DNA of 64,000 nt from Populus alba (lineage: Eukaryota; Streptophyta; Magnoliopsida; Malpighiales; Salicaceae): assembly GCF_005239225.2 (NCBI RefSeq), contig NC_133292.1:12239965-12303964 (forward strand), read 5' to 3'. Every line of letters starts with the position of its first letter. Within the stretch, counting starts at the first letter, position 1. Below, piece by piece: positions 22,250-34,800 of the stretch. The translations under genes were made by a program, and so were the position numbers. The notes beneath the pieces were generated by a model. It had not been told where the DNA came from and did no database searches. It saw only the letters and a program-made list of their open reading frames with translations.

Positions 22250-25016
22250 ATGTCAAGGATTTCAATCCCTCTAGTGGGATTTCTTCTGCTATGCTGTCTT
22301 GCAAATATGATTCAAGCTGAAGGAGATTACATAAAATACAAAGACCCGAAACAGCCGACTAACGTACGAATAAGGGACCTGATGAGTCGAATGACATTAG
22401 CAGAAAAGATTGGTCAGATGACACAGATAGAGCGATCTGTTGCAAGTGCTGATGTCTTGAGAGATTACTCAATTGGCAGCATACTAAGTGGTGGAGGAAG
22501 TGCCCCTCACTTTAACGCCAAAGCTCAAGATTGGATTCATATGATTAATGGATTCCAAAATGCTTCACTCTCTAGTCGTCTTGGAATTCCTATGATTTAT
22601 GGGATTGATGCTGTTCATGGGCACAACAATATTTATAAGGCCACTATATTCCCCCATAACGTGGGTCTTGGAGCCACAAGGTAAGATATCATTTACCTTC
22701 CGAAATGATGTTTTTCATTACACACATACACATGTTAGTTACTACCTTTTCTTGTTCCAAAGAATTTAGAGAGTTTTACATGAACATGGTTTATTGAACG
22801 AAAACTGTCTAGACCAGGACCGTGACCAGGTTTATGCAATCATTTCTCAAAAAAAAAAAAAAAAAAGATGTGCCTTTTTTTTGTTCATATATATATTTGT
22901 GATCTTAACAATCATTTATTTCAGGGATCCTGACCTTGTGAAGAGGATTGGAGCAGCGACTGCTCTTGAAGTTAGGGCTACTGGCATTCCTTACGTTTTT
23001 GCTCCATGCATTGCGGTACGCAATGATCTAAAAGAAAAATTTGAATCTGATCATATCTCTGAATAATCATTATAAAATATTAATCATTGTATAACAAACA
23101 GGTTTGTAGAGATCCCAGATGGGGTAGGTGCTATGAGAGCTATAGTGAGGATCCTAAAGTTGTTGAAATGATGACAGAGATTATACCTGGATTGCAAGGT
23201 GATGTTCCTCCAGATTCCAGAAAGGGTGTTCCCTATGTTGGTGGAAAGTAAGTGTGACTTAATTTAAACATTTAATTATATATATATATATTAACTGCTC
23301 AGATAATTACTTGAGAAAATGCTAACCTTGTTACAGGGACAAAGTTGCAGCCTGTGCGAAGCACTTTGTTGGCGATGGGGGCACCACCAAGGGCATTGAC
23401 GAGAACAATACTGTTATTGGCTACCATGGATTGATGAGCATTCATATGCCAGGTTATTTTCACTCCATTATCAAGGGTGTCTCAACTGTTATGGTTTCAT
23501 ACTCAAGCTGGAATGGACAGAAGATGCATGCCAATCGTTACCTTGTCAAGACTGTTCTCAAGGATATCCTCAAGTTCAGGGTACTGCTTAGTTAAACTTC
23601 TGATGTTTTTCGTTCAATTATGTATCCAAAACTAAGTCATAGAATATTATGAAAAGCAAACAATTCTAACCTTTTGCCTTAATTTTTTGAACGTCACAGG
23701 GTTTTGTCATCTCTGATTGGGAGGGTATTGACAGGATTACTTACCCACCTCACTCAAACTACACAGAATCAGTTCTGAAAGGAATTTCAGCCGGAATTGA
23801 CATGGTTAGTTGATTCCTGCCTCTCTATTCTCGAAGACTAGCAGAAACTTGCCTACTCTTGTCAAACAAAATGTTTTTTGTTCTTGTTGATTAGAGCTAC
23901 TGCTTTTCTTGACATTGAATCTTTAACATATGTGTTTCAGATCATGGTTCCATACAACCATACCGAGTTCATCAATATTGTGACTGACTTAGTAAATAAC
24001 AATTACATTTCCACGGACCGTATTGATGATGCTGTCAGGAGGATTTTGCGAGTGAAATTCACTTTAGATCTATTTGAGACTCCCTTAGCTGATGAGACCT
24101 TGGTTGACCAGCTCGGAAGCCAGGTAGCTTTTTATGTCTGAATCTAAGCATTCCTTTCCCATTTCAGGAGATTACTTATTTGTCTGAAAACTTGCCACTT
24201 GCTATGAAAACAGGCTCACAGAGATTTGGCAAGAGAAGCTGTGAGGAAGTCACTCGTGCTGTTGAAGAATGGAGAGAACGCGGATGCTCCAGTTCTACCC
24301 CTCCCTAAAAAAGCATCTAGGATCCTTGTAGCCGGAAGCCATGCCAACAATTTGGGCTATCAATGTGGAGGATGGACTGCAACTTGGCAAGGAGTTGATG
24401 GCAACAATTACACTGCTGGTATAATTAAAATGCTTCTCCTTTTTGCTTCCATTTCAAGCACGCTTCTCTTGAATTCAAATATAATAGTAGCAGTATTGAT
24501 GGAACTTGTCCTATCGCACAATGAGCAGGAACCACCATCTTAAGTGGTATCTCAGCTGCTGCTGATCCAAGCACAGAAATCGTCTACAGCAAGAACCCTG
24601 ATGCTGATTTCGTCAAGTCCAACAACTTCTCTTACGCCATTGTTGTGGTCGGAGAGACTCCTTATGCTGAGACAGCCGGAGACAGTTTGAACCTGACCAT
24701 AGCTGAACCAGGTCCAAGTACGATCGTCAATGTCTGCGGCAATGTTAAGTGCGTTGTGGTCACAGTATCTGGCCGTCCAGTAGTGATTGAGCCCTATGAG
24801 TCACAAATCGATGCTCTTGTTGCTGCTTGGTTGCCAGGCACTGAAGGCCAAGGAGTAGCAGATGTGCTTTTCGGGGATTATGGATTTACTGGAAAGCTGC
24901 CCCGGACTTGGTTCAAGACTGTTGATCAGCTCCCTATGAATGTTGGTGACTCTCATTACGATCCCCTCTTCCCCTATGATTTTGGACTCACTACTAAGCC
25001 TGTCAATGCTAGCTAG
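22250..25016 (+). CDS. GH3 beta-D-glucan exohydrolase / beta-glucosidase
   Basis: A secreted glycoside hydrolase family 3 enzyme. Relatives such as barley ExoI release glucose from cell-wall beta-glucans. Exons: 22250-22680, 22925-23015, 23102-23247, 23337-23580, 23700-23804, 23941-24123, 24214-24418 and 24529-25016. All junctions keep frame and give 630 aa, the usual length. Residues 1-23 form a signal peptide ([16 protein letters not shown]). The N-terminal barrel carries [26 protein letters not shown] and GFVISDWEG with nucleophile D310. The C-terminal domain has [15 protein letters not shown]516 fits the acid/base Glu (barley D285 and E491 share the same offset of 25). It ends [19 protein letters not shown]. 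The gene is intact, with a truncated near-identical copy at 3650-5059. The substrate is inferred from family. Confidence 0.93.
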
Positions 25017-25789
25017 AAAATCTGCTTTTGAAGAACAATTGGTTTCAGCGTGTCATTTAATGTTACAAGACACTTAGCTGAGTCATGATTTTTGCTTCGT
25101 TTTTCTTTTTTTGAACAGATTTTTGTTTGAAGTTTCAGCTAGTACGGAGATTGTTGATTTGATACGTCTATGCATTGCATGCACGCCATAACATAGGAGT
25201 TGTGATAGATTGCATGATTAGGTACTAAATTATTTGCGGAAATAGTACAGTTGAAGAAAAATAAAATTTATTTGGAAAATAGTATAGTTGAAGAAGAATC
25301 TTGGAAAATCATATTTTAAAAGATTGTGTCACTCCGAATAGTATAGAAATAAAAAAGAAAAGAAAAGGTTTTGAAAGGTTGTCTCATTTTAAAGTAACGC
25401 AGCTTTTCTAAAAAAATATTTGTTTTTAGTGTTTAGAAATACAGTCAACTTTGATCAAGGCAATATTATCAGGACTAAAGTAGATGGTCTTCTTTGGTAT
25501 CGCCACAGTAGATTCTGGTAGTCTTCAGCCCTCTGGACAGCTAGCACACATTAATTCTTGGATTCTACATGTAAATCTGTAGTTATCCTTTGATTCAGCG
25601 ACTACCCCATGCTGAATTTCTTAAAATGCAGAATAACTTCTTTATAAACAAACATTTGGATTTGAGATTCTTGTGATTAGATAACTTCACCTCTTATGCT
25701 TCAAAGATACATCTATGAACAGTATTATAAGTTTTTCTCCATGATTGTAGATTATATATTAATTGATCCGTCCCTATACACACACATTA
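25017..25789. other. GH3 downstream flank, copy B
   Basis: Presumed 3' UTR and flank, matching 5060-5989. It lacks the MITE-like element of copy A. The homologous position (about 25485-25536) holds instead a stretch beginning 'atggtcttctttggtatcgc'. No polyadenylation site is assigned. Confidence 0.5.
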
Positions 25790-26620
25790 CTCCTAGTATG
25801 AGAACTAAGAAATTAGATGGGGGCATGGTTTTAAAGCGTCAGCGAGAAAGAATTTACAGTGAGTCAGAGGTGGCAAAAGCAACGAACAATTATGATGATC
25901 ATCAGAAACTTGGCCAAGGTGGTTTTGGCTGTGTATACAAAGGAGTTTTACCAGGTTACACCCAGCTTGCAGTCAAGAAGTTTAAGGGAGTAGACAAGGC
26001 TCAAATTAATGAACGAGGAATTTCAGCATGAAATTGGCTACGAGTCAATCACAAGAATGTGGTCAAAAGCTTTTCAGACTATTTTTGCAGACCAAAGAGC
26101 CTTTACTAGTTTACAAATTCATCTCAAATGAACATACTTCCGGAGCTGATTTTGGAGCTTCAGAGCTGATTTCACCAGGTGAAGCTGATATAGCCACAAA
26201 AATACAGGGGAATTTTGGCTACCTGGATAGTGAGCGTCTTATGACAGGTAATTTAACAGTAAAGAGTGATGTCTTCAGCTTTGGAATGGTTCTTATGGAG
26301 CTTCTGACACGACAGAAGCCAAACTCTAATGCCTAAGCGTAACATCATTTTCATCTCATCGTTGGAAATCTCCTTAAAATTTTAGATTTTGAGGTAGCTA
26401 AAGAAGAACCGGAGGAGATAGAAATGGTTGCTGAGCTTGCAAAAAGATGTAGCAATAGCGATGTAAAAAGGCCAAGCTTGAAGTAAGTATCTAGGCTAAT
26501 AGCACCTCATGAATACCTGTGGGGTCAGAAAAATAGTGAAGAGATATAATCTTTGCCAGGCAAATCATCACTTTTCTCCATGAGAATGCAAGTCCTTCAA
26601 TAAGTGAACCTAAGACAGAC
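25790..26620 (+). pseudogene. WAK-like kinase relic, plus strand, copy B
   Basis: A broken WAK-A-type kinase. It keeps the juxtamembrane part and a full glycine loop (KLGQGGFGCVYKGVL), AVKKFKGVDKAQ, then a frameshift with stop near 26029. A deletion removes the catalytic loop (present in copy A at 6240-6400), leaving ADFGAS fused after FISNEHTSG. GNFGYLDSERLMTGNLT to KPNSNA follows, then a stop at 26334 and tail sequence to about 26620. No ectodomain exons lie upstream. The losses in copies A and B differ, so both decayed independently after duplication. Confidence 0.82.
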
Positions 26621-26744
26621 AATCACAAAGTCCAAATTAAATGCTACGTTGAAGTGGTCTAGTATCGTCCTAAATCACCGGGATCAAAATTATATCACAT
26701 CTCAGGAATGACCTTTCGGTCCATAGTAAACTTCAACAGGAACA

Positions 26745-27187
26745 TCCGGCCACCATAGGGTGCTTGCCATAGCAGAAACAGAGTAGAGCTTGGGACTTTT
26801 ACCCATAAATTAGCCTACAAGACAATAATCCCAGCCTTTGGCGCCATTAGCAACAATCTGAGGAGGCACTGTAACAAAACAGTTTCCATTTTCCTTCAGT
26901 GGATGACCCAGAAACTCAAGCATTCAAAGAGGTCCCTTCTAGGCACACCAAGATCACTCCATTTCTTCTTGTGATTTGCTATATTTTCCCAGGATGAGAA
27001 GAGAAATAATAAGATTAAGGAGAAAGTGAGCAAGATTTATATAGAAGAAAAAACAGTGACAGCGATAGCTTAAAGCATTTCGCAAAACAAATACCGAAAC
27101 AAATGGTCTTAAGTTTATCCAAGAACATTAGGAAAAAAAAAAAAAAGGAAAAACTTGCAGAGTCGAGATACCTTTCTTATTAATGGA
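26745..27187 (-). repeat. WAK 3'-flank unit, copy 4 of 4 (WAK-B 3' UTR)
   Basis: The same unit as 1865-2300, directly after the WAK-B stop. In this copy it most likely serves as the real 3' UTR. The plus-strand WAK relic ends only ~130 bases away, so convergent transcripts would overlap here. Confidence 0.65.
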
Positions 27188-30121
27188 TCACCAAGTCTTG
27201 AAAGGGACCAAAGGTTCGACATCTGATGATGATAGAGCTTGATCAACTTGAAAACTGCTGCAAGTAATTGATGTAGAAGCATCATCCCACGCACTGATTA
27301 CTTCAGCCGTGATGCCCTGATCAGCTTCTTCGTTATTTTGTTGAACGTCCTTCTTTTGTGACAATTGAATGATCCTCTCCAACTCTGATGTGACTTGTTT
27401 CATTGTCGGTCGCATTTTTCCGTTCAAATTCAAGCATCTCATTGCAATATTAGCTACACCGATGACATCCTCCTTGGGGCAGTGCTCCTTAATTTGAGCA
27501 TCAACAATATCAAAAATTATGTTCTCTTCCATGAAAAGAACAAAATGTGCAGCCAAGTTTTTGGGTTCTTGTGACTCGTTTGTAAGAATTGCTTTTTGTC
27601 CAGTTAAGAGCTCAGCAAGAACTACTCCAAAACTATAGACATCACTCTTATCTGTATACCGACAGGACCAAAAGTATTCTGGGTCCAAGTAACCAAAGGT
27701 GCCTTGCACATTAGTCGTCAAATGAGTTTGATCAACGGAGAGTGATCTTGAAGTCCCGAAATCGGCAATCTTTGCACGATACTTGTGATCTAAGAGTATG
27801 TTGGTGGACTTTATATCGCGATGATAAATTGGAATGGAAGCTGCTGAGTGAAGATAGCAAAGTGCTCCGGCAGTTTCAGCAGCAATCTGTAATCTCATTT
27901 CCCATGATAAAGGGAACTCCTCATTTTGGCGATGGAGATACTCGTAAAGAGTTCCATTAGGAATAAATTCATATACTAAAAGAGGAACTTCTGCCTCCAA
28001 ACAGCAACCGAGTAGCCTGACTACATTTCTTTGGTTGATTTGTGAAAGAATACAGACCTCGTTGATGAATCCTTCAAGGTTTTCTTCACTCACCATTGTG
28101 GACCTTTTGACAGCAACAATTACTCCATCTGCTAGCATCCCTTTGAACACGGTACCTTGGCCACCTTGACCAAGTATCCTATTCACATTGAAACCATCTG
28201 TGGCAGTTTCTAACTCCTCTGAGCTAAATACTTTGGTTTTGGAAATACCACATTGATGACCTGAGGATAATTGTCGCTGTAACAATAGACCACCATTCTG
28301 TCTGAAAAACTTCCGTTTAAGTTCGATGCTCTTCCTTTTCTCCATGATTTTGTACAGCCACCAACCACCAATGAGCAGTAACAACACTCCAACAACTCCA
28401 ACAACAACTGCATTTCTCAAAAAAAAATTCTTGATTGGTCATTATTTAATGTTCACATTAAAAGTGTCTTTGGAAAGATGGTATAAACCGCAATCTCTTT
28501 TTTTAAAAAAAAAAAAACATCAATAAAATAAACTTTTAATTTTGTTTTAGAAGATGGTTTGTAAGATCCAGAGACATAAAAGGACTCAAGACCATTAATG
28601 AGCCCAAAATCCAGGTATGGGAAAGTTTTTTTTAAAAATAAAAAAATATATATATTAAAAATTACTAGTAAAACAAAAATGTTTAAACAAGAAGTGTCAC
28701 TTTTGGAGTTTTCTTATTTTTAAAACTCTAGGATTCAAGATTTTCATATTTAGAATATTTTTTGACAGCCCAACTTATTGTTTTTGACTTTTAGGTGGAT
28801 GGATGGATTAATTAATAAATTAAATATAGGATATTTGAAAAACAAGGAATACCTACCACTGCCACGTATTGAAGTGGATGTACATTAATTACCTGAAATA
28901 ATAATTGTGACGATGCCAAACCCACGGCAACCTCTTTTGCCATCACCTCTCATGCCAAGTGGACATTTACATTCGTAATCCCCAATGGTGTTATGGCATT
29001 TACCATCACATGGGTATCTCTCGCCGGCATCCTTGCACTCATCGATATCTGTCAACATAACAAATTAGGAATTCCCCTAAATTCAACACACAGTAAAAGT
29101 TCTAAGAAGTTCTGTGAGGTTGTTTTGTTTCATAATTTGCCATGACTCTGGATTTTGAAGTTGTTTTGTTTCAAGGATATCTGAGAAGAGGAATTAACAA
29201 TCTTATAATTTCAATCACTTAGCTACTGAAGGCATCTGTCACTTTACCTTGGCATCCTTTTTCAAGATATGGGTTTCCTTCGAACCCTTCATTGCATGCG
29301 CAGCGATATCCTTGACCATTATCGGAGTAGTAGCAATTTGTATTGATGCCACAAGCATATGAACTCTTATTGGCCCGAGCCTCTTCGCATGTCTCGGTTT
29401 GAGCTACCCATTCGATCACAACATTTGATGTATCAAAATTTGTTGGAGTTCGAGAGAGTGGCCAATCCGAGAGGTTGAAGGAGACTTTCTCCTGAAGGAA
29501 AGCAAATCCACAAGGGTTAAATTCGGAAACAGTCGTGTGGTTGCGAAGGCTCTGAACGGTAATATTCAGTGACTTGAGACCCTTGGGAATCGTGGTCTGG
29601 CAGCATCCAGAACCCGAGCAGGAATTCTCCTTTGACATGGTAGCATTTACAGTACATAAAGAGAGACAACCAACCCCGGATGTCCCCTCCTTGTTGGTCC
29701 CCATGGCAATAGTATCACAACCAACTGCTGTGAACATATTTCTCGAATCTGAAATTGTGTAGGGGTCTATAAGATCCATGGACAGCTTGGAAAGCCTCGC
29801 CTGCTGCCCTGACTTGTCGTAGCAATCAAATGCTGGAACAAAGAATATAGTGACTGTGCCCTCCTCCACCGATATATGGCGAGCAGGAACGAATCCAAAC
29901 CACAGTTCTTGATGACCATCATCAGTTGAAGTGCATCTTAGAAAGAAGTTAGCATTCATGGCACATCTTGGTTCCCCAATCCCAAACGGGTAAGGAACAA
30001 TAACATCCCCACACCTTTCTTGGCAGCCATCTTTCACATCTGGATTTGCTGTTGCTCCTGTTATTGCCGCCACCACTAGTAGCAACATCATCGGCAAAAA
30101 CCCCCACCTCTGAAGTATCAT
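27188..30121 (-). CDS. WAK-B, wall-associated receptor kinase
   Basis: An intact WAK: 749 aa from exons 29248-30121, 28893-29048 and 27188-28407, all phase 1. Residues 1-25 are a signal peptide (FLPMMLLLVVAAITGATA). The cysteine-rich wall-binding domain begins CQERCGDVIVPYPFGIG. One EGF domain closes exon 1, and exon 2 is a calcium-binding EGF (DIDECKDAGERYPC). The membrane segment VVVGVVGVLLLLIGG is at ~344-358. The kinase has [17 protein letters not shown] (K444), YHRDIKSTN (H539-D541) and DFG (D559), so all catalytic residues are present and it is an RD kinase, unlike WAK-A. The tail ends [11 protein letters not shown]. Known WAKs bind pectin and signal for growth or defence; ligand and output here are inference. 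Confidence 0.92.
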
Positions 30122-30150
30122 TTTCTAAGCACAACCCAACTTGATAGATG

Positions 30151-30157
30151 TATATAA
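30151..30157 (-). promoter_or_regulatory. Possible TATA box of WAK-B
   Basis: TTATATA on the minus strand, ~30 bases before the ATG. If used, transcription would start almost at the ATG and exclude the out-of-frame upstream ATG at 30134. WAK-A has a similar AT motif at the same distance. Confidence 0.3.
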
Positions 30158-30565
30158 AGCAGCTCCAAACGTTCTTTTTTTGTTCTTTTTTTTCTTTTCA
30201 ATGAATCAAGAAACTCGTTCAAGGAAGAATTGTTACATTAGCGTTGACTGGGGAGCTTTGGCAGCCACTCCTAGATAGGAGTCCCCCGTTGACCTTATCG
30301 GAGTCCAGAATTACGGGGATGTATGAAACCAACCATCTTAGACTTTATCAATTACTCCACCAATTCTCTCAGCTACCAAAGAGAGAAAAATAAATGCTGC
30401 CTTAAAATAGTGGAGCGTTATACCAAATCACCAACATCAAAATTACTAAATTCTATCTTTCATTTTCTCAGAAATGGGAAGATTAGCGTTGACTGGGGAG
30501 CTTTGGCAGCAACTTTCGCAGGTCATTTTCAGCTCTTGATGTGCCTGCAAATATTGAAATTAGGA
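30158..30565. other. WAK-B upstream flank with direct repeat
   Basis: A ~28-base unit containing 'gcgttgactggggagctttg' occurs at about 30241 and 30486, and a variant occurs upstream of WAK-A near 16025. Its position upstream of both WAKs suggests it is part of the duplicated promoter region. TTGAC, the W-box core for WRKY factors, is present in each repeat; function is inference. Confidence 0.45.
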
Positions 30566-30836
30566 TAGTTTTTAAACCCGGCCAAAGCCCAGTTCATGGG
30601 TTCGTCTAGGTTATCGGTTTTGATAGGGTCAGTAAATCTCAATTTTTTTTTTAGATAAATCTGTCATTTTAGTTAAAAAAAAAAATAGTCAACGAGTTGT
30701 AATCGGGCTTTTAAGCGGGTATTGCCAGATCACCTAGATTTTTAACTTCTATTATTTTATTAAACCTGAAATAGTTCTAGCCTGAGTCAGTTGAGCCCCG
30801 AGTCGACCCATCGGGTCGGGCTATGTTTTAAAACTA
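30566..30836. repeat. MITE with terminal inverted repeats
   Basis: About 271 bases starting 'tagtttttaaacccggcc' and ending 'gggctatgttttaaaacta'. The ends are inverted copies of each other with mismatches. The interior is CG-richer ('agtcgacccatcgggtcggg') and carries no coding frame. I know this class as a common poplar repeat. Superfamily is not assigned. Confidence 0.6.
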
Positions 30837-31550
30837 TAAAAATTAGAATGAAATCCATTTTTCAAATTATTTTTTGTTTGAAAATATATAAAAATAATTT
30901 TTTTTTATTTTTTAAATTTATTTTTAATATCAGTGCATCAAAATAATTAATCATTTTAAAAAAAAATTCATTATGAAAAGAGAAAGAATAATTTTGTGTT
31001 TGGATGAGAGAGAATTTCTAATCTATTTTTTTGTTTTGAATTTATAATATATTATATATGAGTGTAGTTTAGTTTTTTCATTTAATTTGAAAATTTGAGT
31101 TGGTTAAAAAAATTTAAAATTCAATATGCTAATATAATTTGAGCTGAACATCAAAAATATAATTTTTTAAAATTCAATATGTTAATATAATTTTCAATCA
31201 AATTATAAAATTTTAAGGGTAATTTTTCTAATTTAAAATTTGTAAGAAGAAACCATTACCATCATCATCATCATTATTATTATTAATATTATTACTACTA
31301 CTTCTATTATTGTTGTTATTCTTAAAAGTTCCCTCTTAACTGCTTCCTTTTTGTTTCTTTTGATTAATTCTTTCAACTACCGTCTCTTTCTCTAGTAAAA
31401 AAACAGCATAACATTTTATTAAAAATTATACATTTATTCTCAATTCTCATAACATATAATAATATGTAATTATATCTAATTATCTTCCCAGCTCATTCAA
31501 CTCGAGGTCGAGCTTGTAATATCCATGTAAGTTTGAGGAGAACTAATATC
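30837..31550. other. AT-rich intergenic DNA
   Basis: A diverged remnant of the element seen at 5522 lies near 30845-30960 ('atcagtgcatcaaaataat'). A trinucleotide microsatellite follows at 31259-31320. No gene is seen. Confidence 0.45.
31259..31320. repeat. Trinucleotide microsatellite (ATC/ATT/ACT)
   Basis: A run of 'atcatc', then 'attatt', 'actact' and 'tgttgtt' units, degenerate at the edges. Confidence 0.7.
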
Positions 31551-31555
31551 CAAAC

Positions 31556-33330
31556 TCACTTGGGTAGCTCGTGGACCAGATCTGGGTCACTTATGGACGG
31601 GCTAGCATCCCCAACACTCCCACGATAAGCAATATCATCTTTTGTTAATATTACTTCAAGACGCTTAACCTCCCTAACCTCTTGAAGTCCACCATGATAT
31701 AAATTGAACATGGTGTTAGCCATAATACATCTCATCTCATTGACACCTTCACAGATAGTCATTGCTACTTTTCGAGCTTCATGTACTAAGTAATTAATCT
31801 ATATACATACATTAAAATTCAATTGGTAGTCATCATACATAATAAAACTATCCTTGTATTTAATAAATATAAAAAATATATTGCATACTAATTGATTTTG
31901 TCTTGGATACCAAGGGGCACAATGCATCAGGTTGCATAGACGTCTCGGGAAAAGTGATTAGGCAGGTGTAATGAAACTGTGTAAGGACAGAGATCATATC
32001 ATATAGGTATCTATATCATTTATAGGTTTCCGCTCCTAAAAAACATAATCTCTCCTAGCATCACAAAGATCAAGGTAAGATGCATAAATTACCAACCAAA
32101 TCTCCTCGCGCTTGCATTGGTGGCTAATATTGTGCAATTCATCTCTGGTATCAACATAATCTAGTATATGCTGAGATAGTCCAAACTATCGTATTACTTG
32201 ATTTGGACAATGCATCTCAACAATGTTAAAGCAGTGTAGAGGGACTTGTGCTAACCAAATATCAAATCTCTCATGGCATATAGATGAAGTGGAAAGTATC
32301 AAGCATCTATATAACATATCAAAACAAATAAAACAATTATCTCAAATAATCAATTGAAAATAAATAATTAGCTTTAAAATAATAAAAAATTAAATACATT
32401 TGTATTATATACTTGATGCAGTTGTTGTATGTTCAACTCATCCCGATAAAACTAGTAAACATAAGTGAGATTTATTGTGAAATGTCTAGCTCCACACCAT
32501 TTGACAACACAAGCCACAGAGTTAGTATATTTATTTACATTCAGTTTATATAAATAACATGTTGAATAATCAAATATATTTTTAATTATTACTTGAAACC
32601 AATGGAGAATGGCCTCTGAGTAACAGTGTCAAACATGTTATTACCCCAGCTCTCTGAATGCCCAATATGAATATGTTCCCATTACCATAGTTTTATGAAT
32701 GAGCATTGAGAATTATAAGTTAGTATTTAAAATGTGATTACTTTTAATAATCAAATAATTTAAAATACATATAACTAAAGAAATAGAAGACACCCGACAA
32801 TTTATCTTCTCTTTTCTAGACATCTTTTGCATAGTTACCAATATAGATATGCAAGCATGACTCTCCCTAGCTGTAATTTAGAATAACTTAAAAATCATCA
32901 AGTATCGTCAGAAAGTACAATGAAATTGTATTGTTAGTAGTGCTTGTGAAAATAAATCATTCAAACATGTGTAATATGTATGCTTGATCATACACAATCA
33001 GCTGGTTTGTTGTCGCATATATTGGGAGTATTAAAATTAGCATTCAACCATGTCAACTTGATGTAGTTGCCTTTATAAGCACTAACTAGAGGAACCCATT
33101 CTGATAAACGATCACATAACAAGTCTATATCAATTGAGCCTCCATTGTCGGTCACATGTATCTCATCTATCAGAAGACTAGTCAACATCGCTACATCTTG
33201 GAGTGTTGGTGTCATTTCACAAGCATATAGATGGAAGGTGTACGTCTCGCGTCTCTATCACTCCACCAACACTGCAATTAATGCAAGGACAAGATTTATA
33301 CGATGCAACTGATTAATCTTATAAAAACTA
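31556..33330 (-). pseudogene. Plant mobile domain (PMD / MAIN-like) relic
   Basis: The minus strand encodes a recognisable PMD: a segment reading ASFYKINQLHRINLVLALIA, then RRETYTFHLYACEMTPTLQD and VAMLTSLLID, then VPLVSAYKGN. PMD proteins are found both in transposable elements and in domesticated genes such as MAIN, which affects silencing. Stop codons interrupt it just before RRETYTF and after KPADCV, and the region down to 31556 has only short open pieces. With a MULE transposase relic upstream on the same strand, a transposon-borne PMD is the simplest reading. The exact boundaries are unknown. Confidence 0.65.
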
Positions 33331-34079
33331 GCTTCGATAACATATGGACACACACACTCATGTAGCTTCATAAATACATGTTGTCTAGATGTCACTGGAT
33401 CACTGCTCTAAAAACCAAACAACTTAGTTAAATAATCAATAAAACTCATTAAAATTGTAATAATTAACAATTTTAATTAAAATCTTTATTTTACCTCTCT
33501 GCTTCAGATATCATCAGAATGATGTTGATCCTGCATTTATAACATTGACTTCATTAGAATCACCATCGGTAACAAGGTGGCCCTGCCAGTTGACACTCCT
33601 AGAAAAGGATGAACCTCCTCTAGTTCGAACTATTTGTATTTTTATACGACAAGTTTAATAGAATTCATCAACAAATTTTACATAGTTTATATTTTGTAAT
33701 GTGCAACATGCAATTAGGTGTGAGTATTGTCGATGATACAATTGTCATTTGTCACTAGTACAAGTCATTTAATTGATGTTAACGGTTTCCCGCACTTCTT
33801 TTGTAACATCAGCTATTGGAGGTATCTTGGAATAAAATATACCACCTCAAAGATCAAAAAGAGATATCAGGTGTGATCTCGAAGTTATTGCATCAACAAA
33901 TATTTAACTAGGACTTTTAGAGACCACAACACATCACGACTAAAAAACTTTACTTTTTCTCTACACTTCATAAAATATTTATTACATATAAAAAAATTAT
34001 TAGCACTATAATTGAAATAGGCAAGCCATGGATATTTTTTAAAAAAATTATTAAAAATCTCTGACAAGTTTATGGTCAA
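33331..34079. other. Interior of the MULE/PMD element
   Basis: AT-rich sequence between transposase and PMD on the same strand. The short frame 33885-34079 may be transposase C-terminus, but I cannot recognise a zinc-binding motif. Confidence 0.35.
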
Positions 34080-34800
34080 ATTGTCATAATGAAGACCACT
34101 GTAATCATAAGATAATGCTCATTTTTCTTTAGATTCAGCATTTAACAATGCTCTGATCGCATCATTTGTCTCCACCAACTCCTTGTATAAAATGTCAAAC
34201 TCGTGTTTAGAAGGATTTGCATGCATCCTATGCAACATATTTTTCAAGGAAATATTTTTTAACTTTATGTTGAAGTTACTCATAAAGTGTCATAAACAAT
34301 ATTGATGATATTCAATAGGCTCAGGAAAAATCGAGACATAGAACTCCTTATAACCATATGCCAATCTGATATAATACACAACTGATTCATCCCCTAATAA
34401 TATATCGACAAAGCAAATTCAAAAATCAACTCCAATTGTTTGTTTTTCTTTCATAATAGCAAAACACAATAGATAAACTCCATTATTCATATCATAAGCA
34501 ATTGCAACTAACAATTTAGCTTTGTATTTACCATAATGGTGAGTACCGTCAATACTAATTAGAGGACAAAAACATTGAAACTCATTAATTGAAGTACCAA
34601 ATGCCCAAAAAGCTCTCCCTAATGTTTTCTTATTCCCATCAACTATTTTATGATCTCAAGTGACAATTGTTCCTAGATTTGAATCTCTGATGACCAGTAG
34701 AGTTGTAGATAGGTTTTGAAATGACTTTTCACATATATCAAATAACTTTTTCAATATTTTATGTTTGGCCATCCGCAACTTCCAATAAAAAACTAGATGC
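34080..34800 (-). mobile_element. Decayed Mutator-like (MULE) transposase
   Basis: Translation of the minus strand from about 34745 gives a MULE transposase core: RAFWAFGTSINEFQCF, then CPLISIDGTHHYGKYKAKLL, VAIAYDMNNGVYLLCFAI, and further on EYHQYCL and NFNIKLKNISLKNMLH. The Asp of SIDGTH is the first catalytic acid of the family. Two in-frame TGA codons stand where the family has Trp, at about 34658 and 34416, and other stops occur, so it is dead. It forms one element with the PMD relic downstream. No terminal repeats were identified. Confidence 0.75.
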
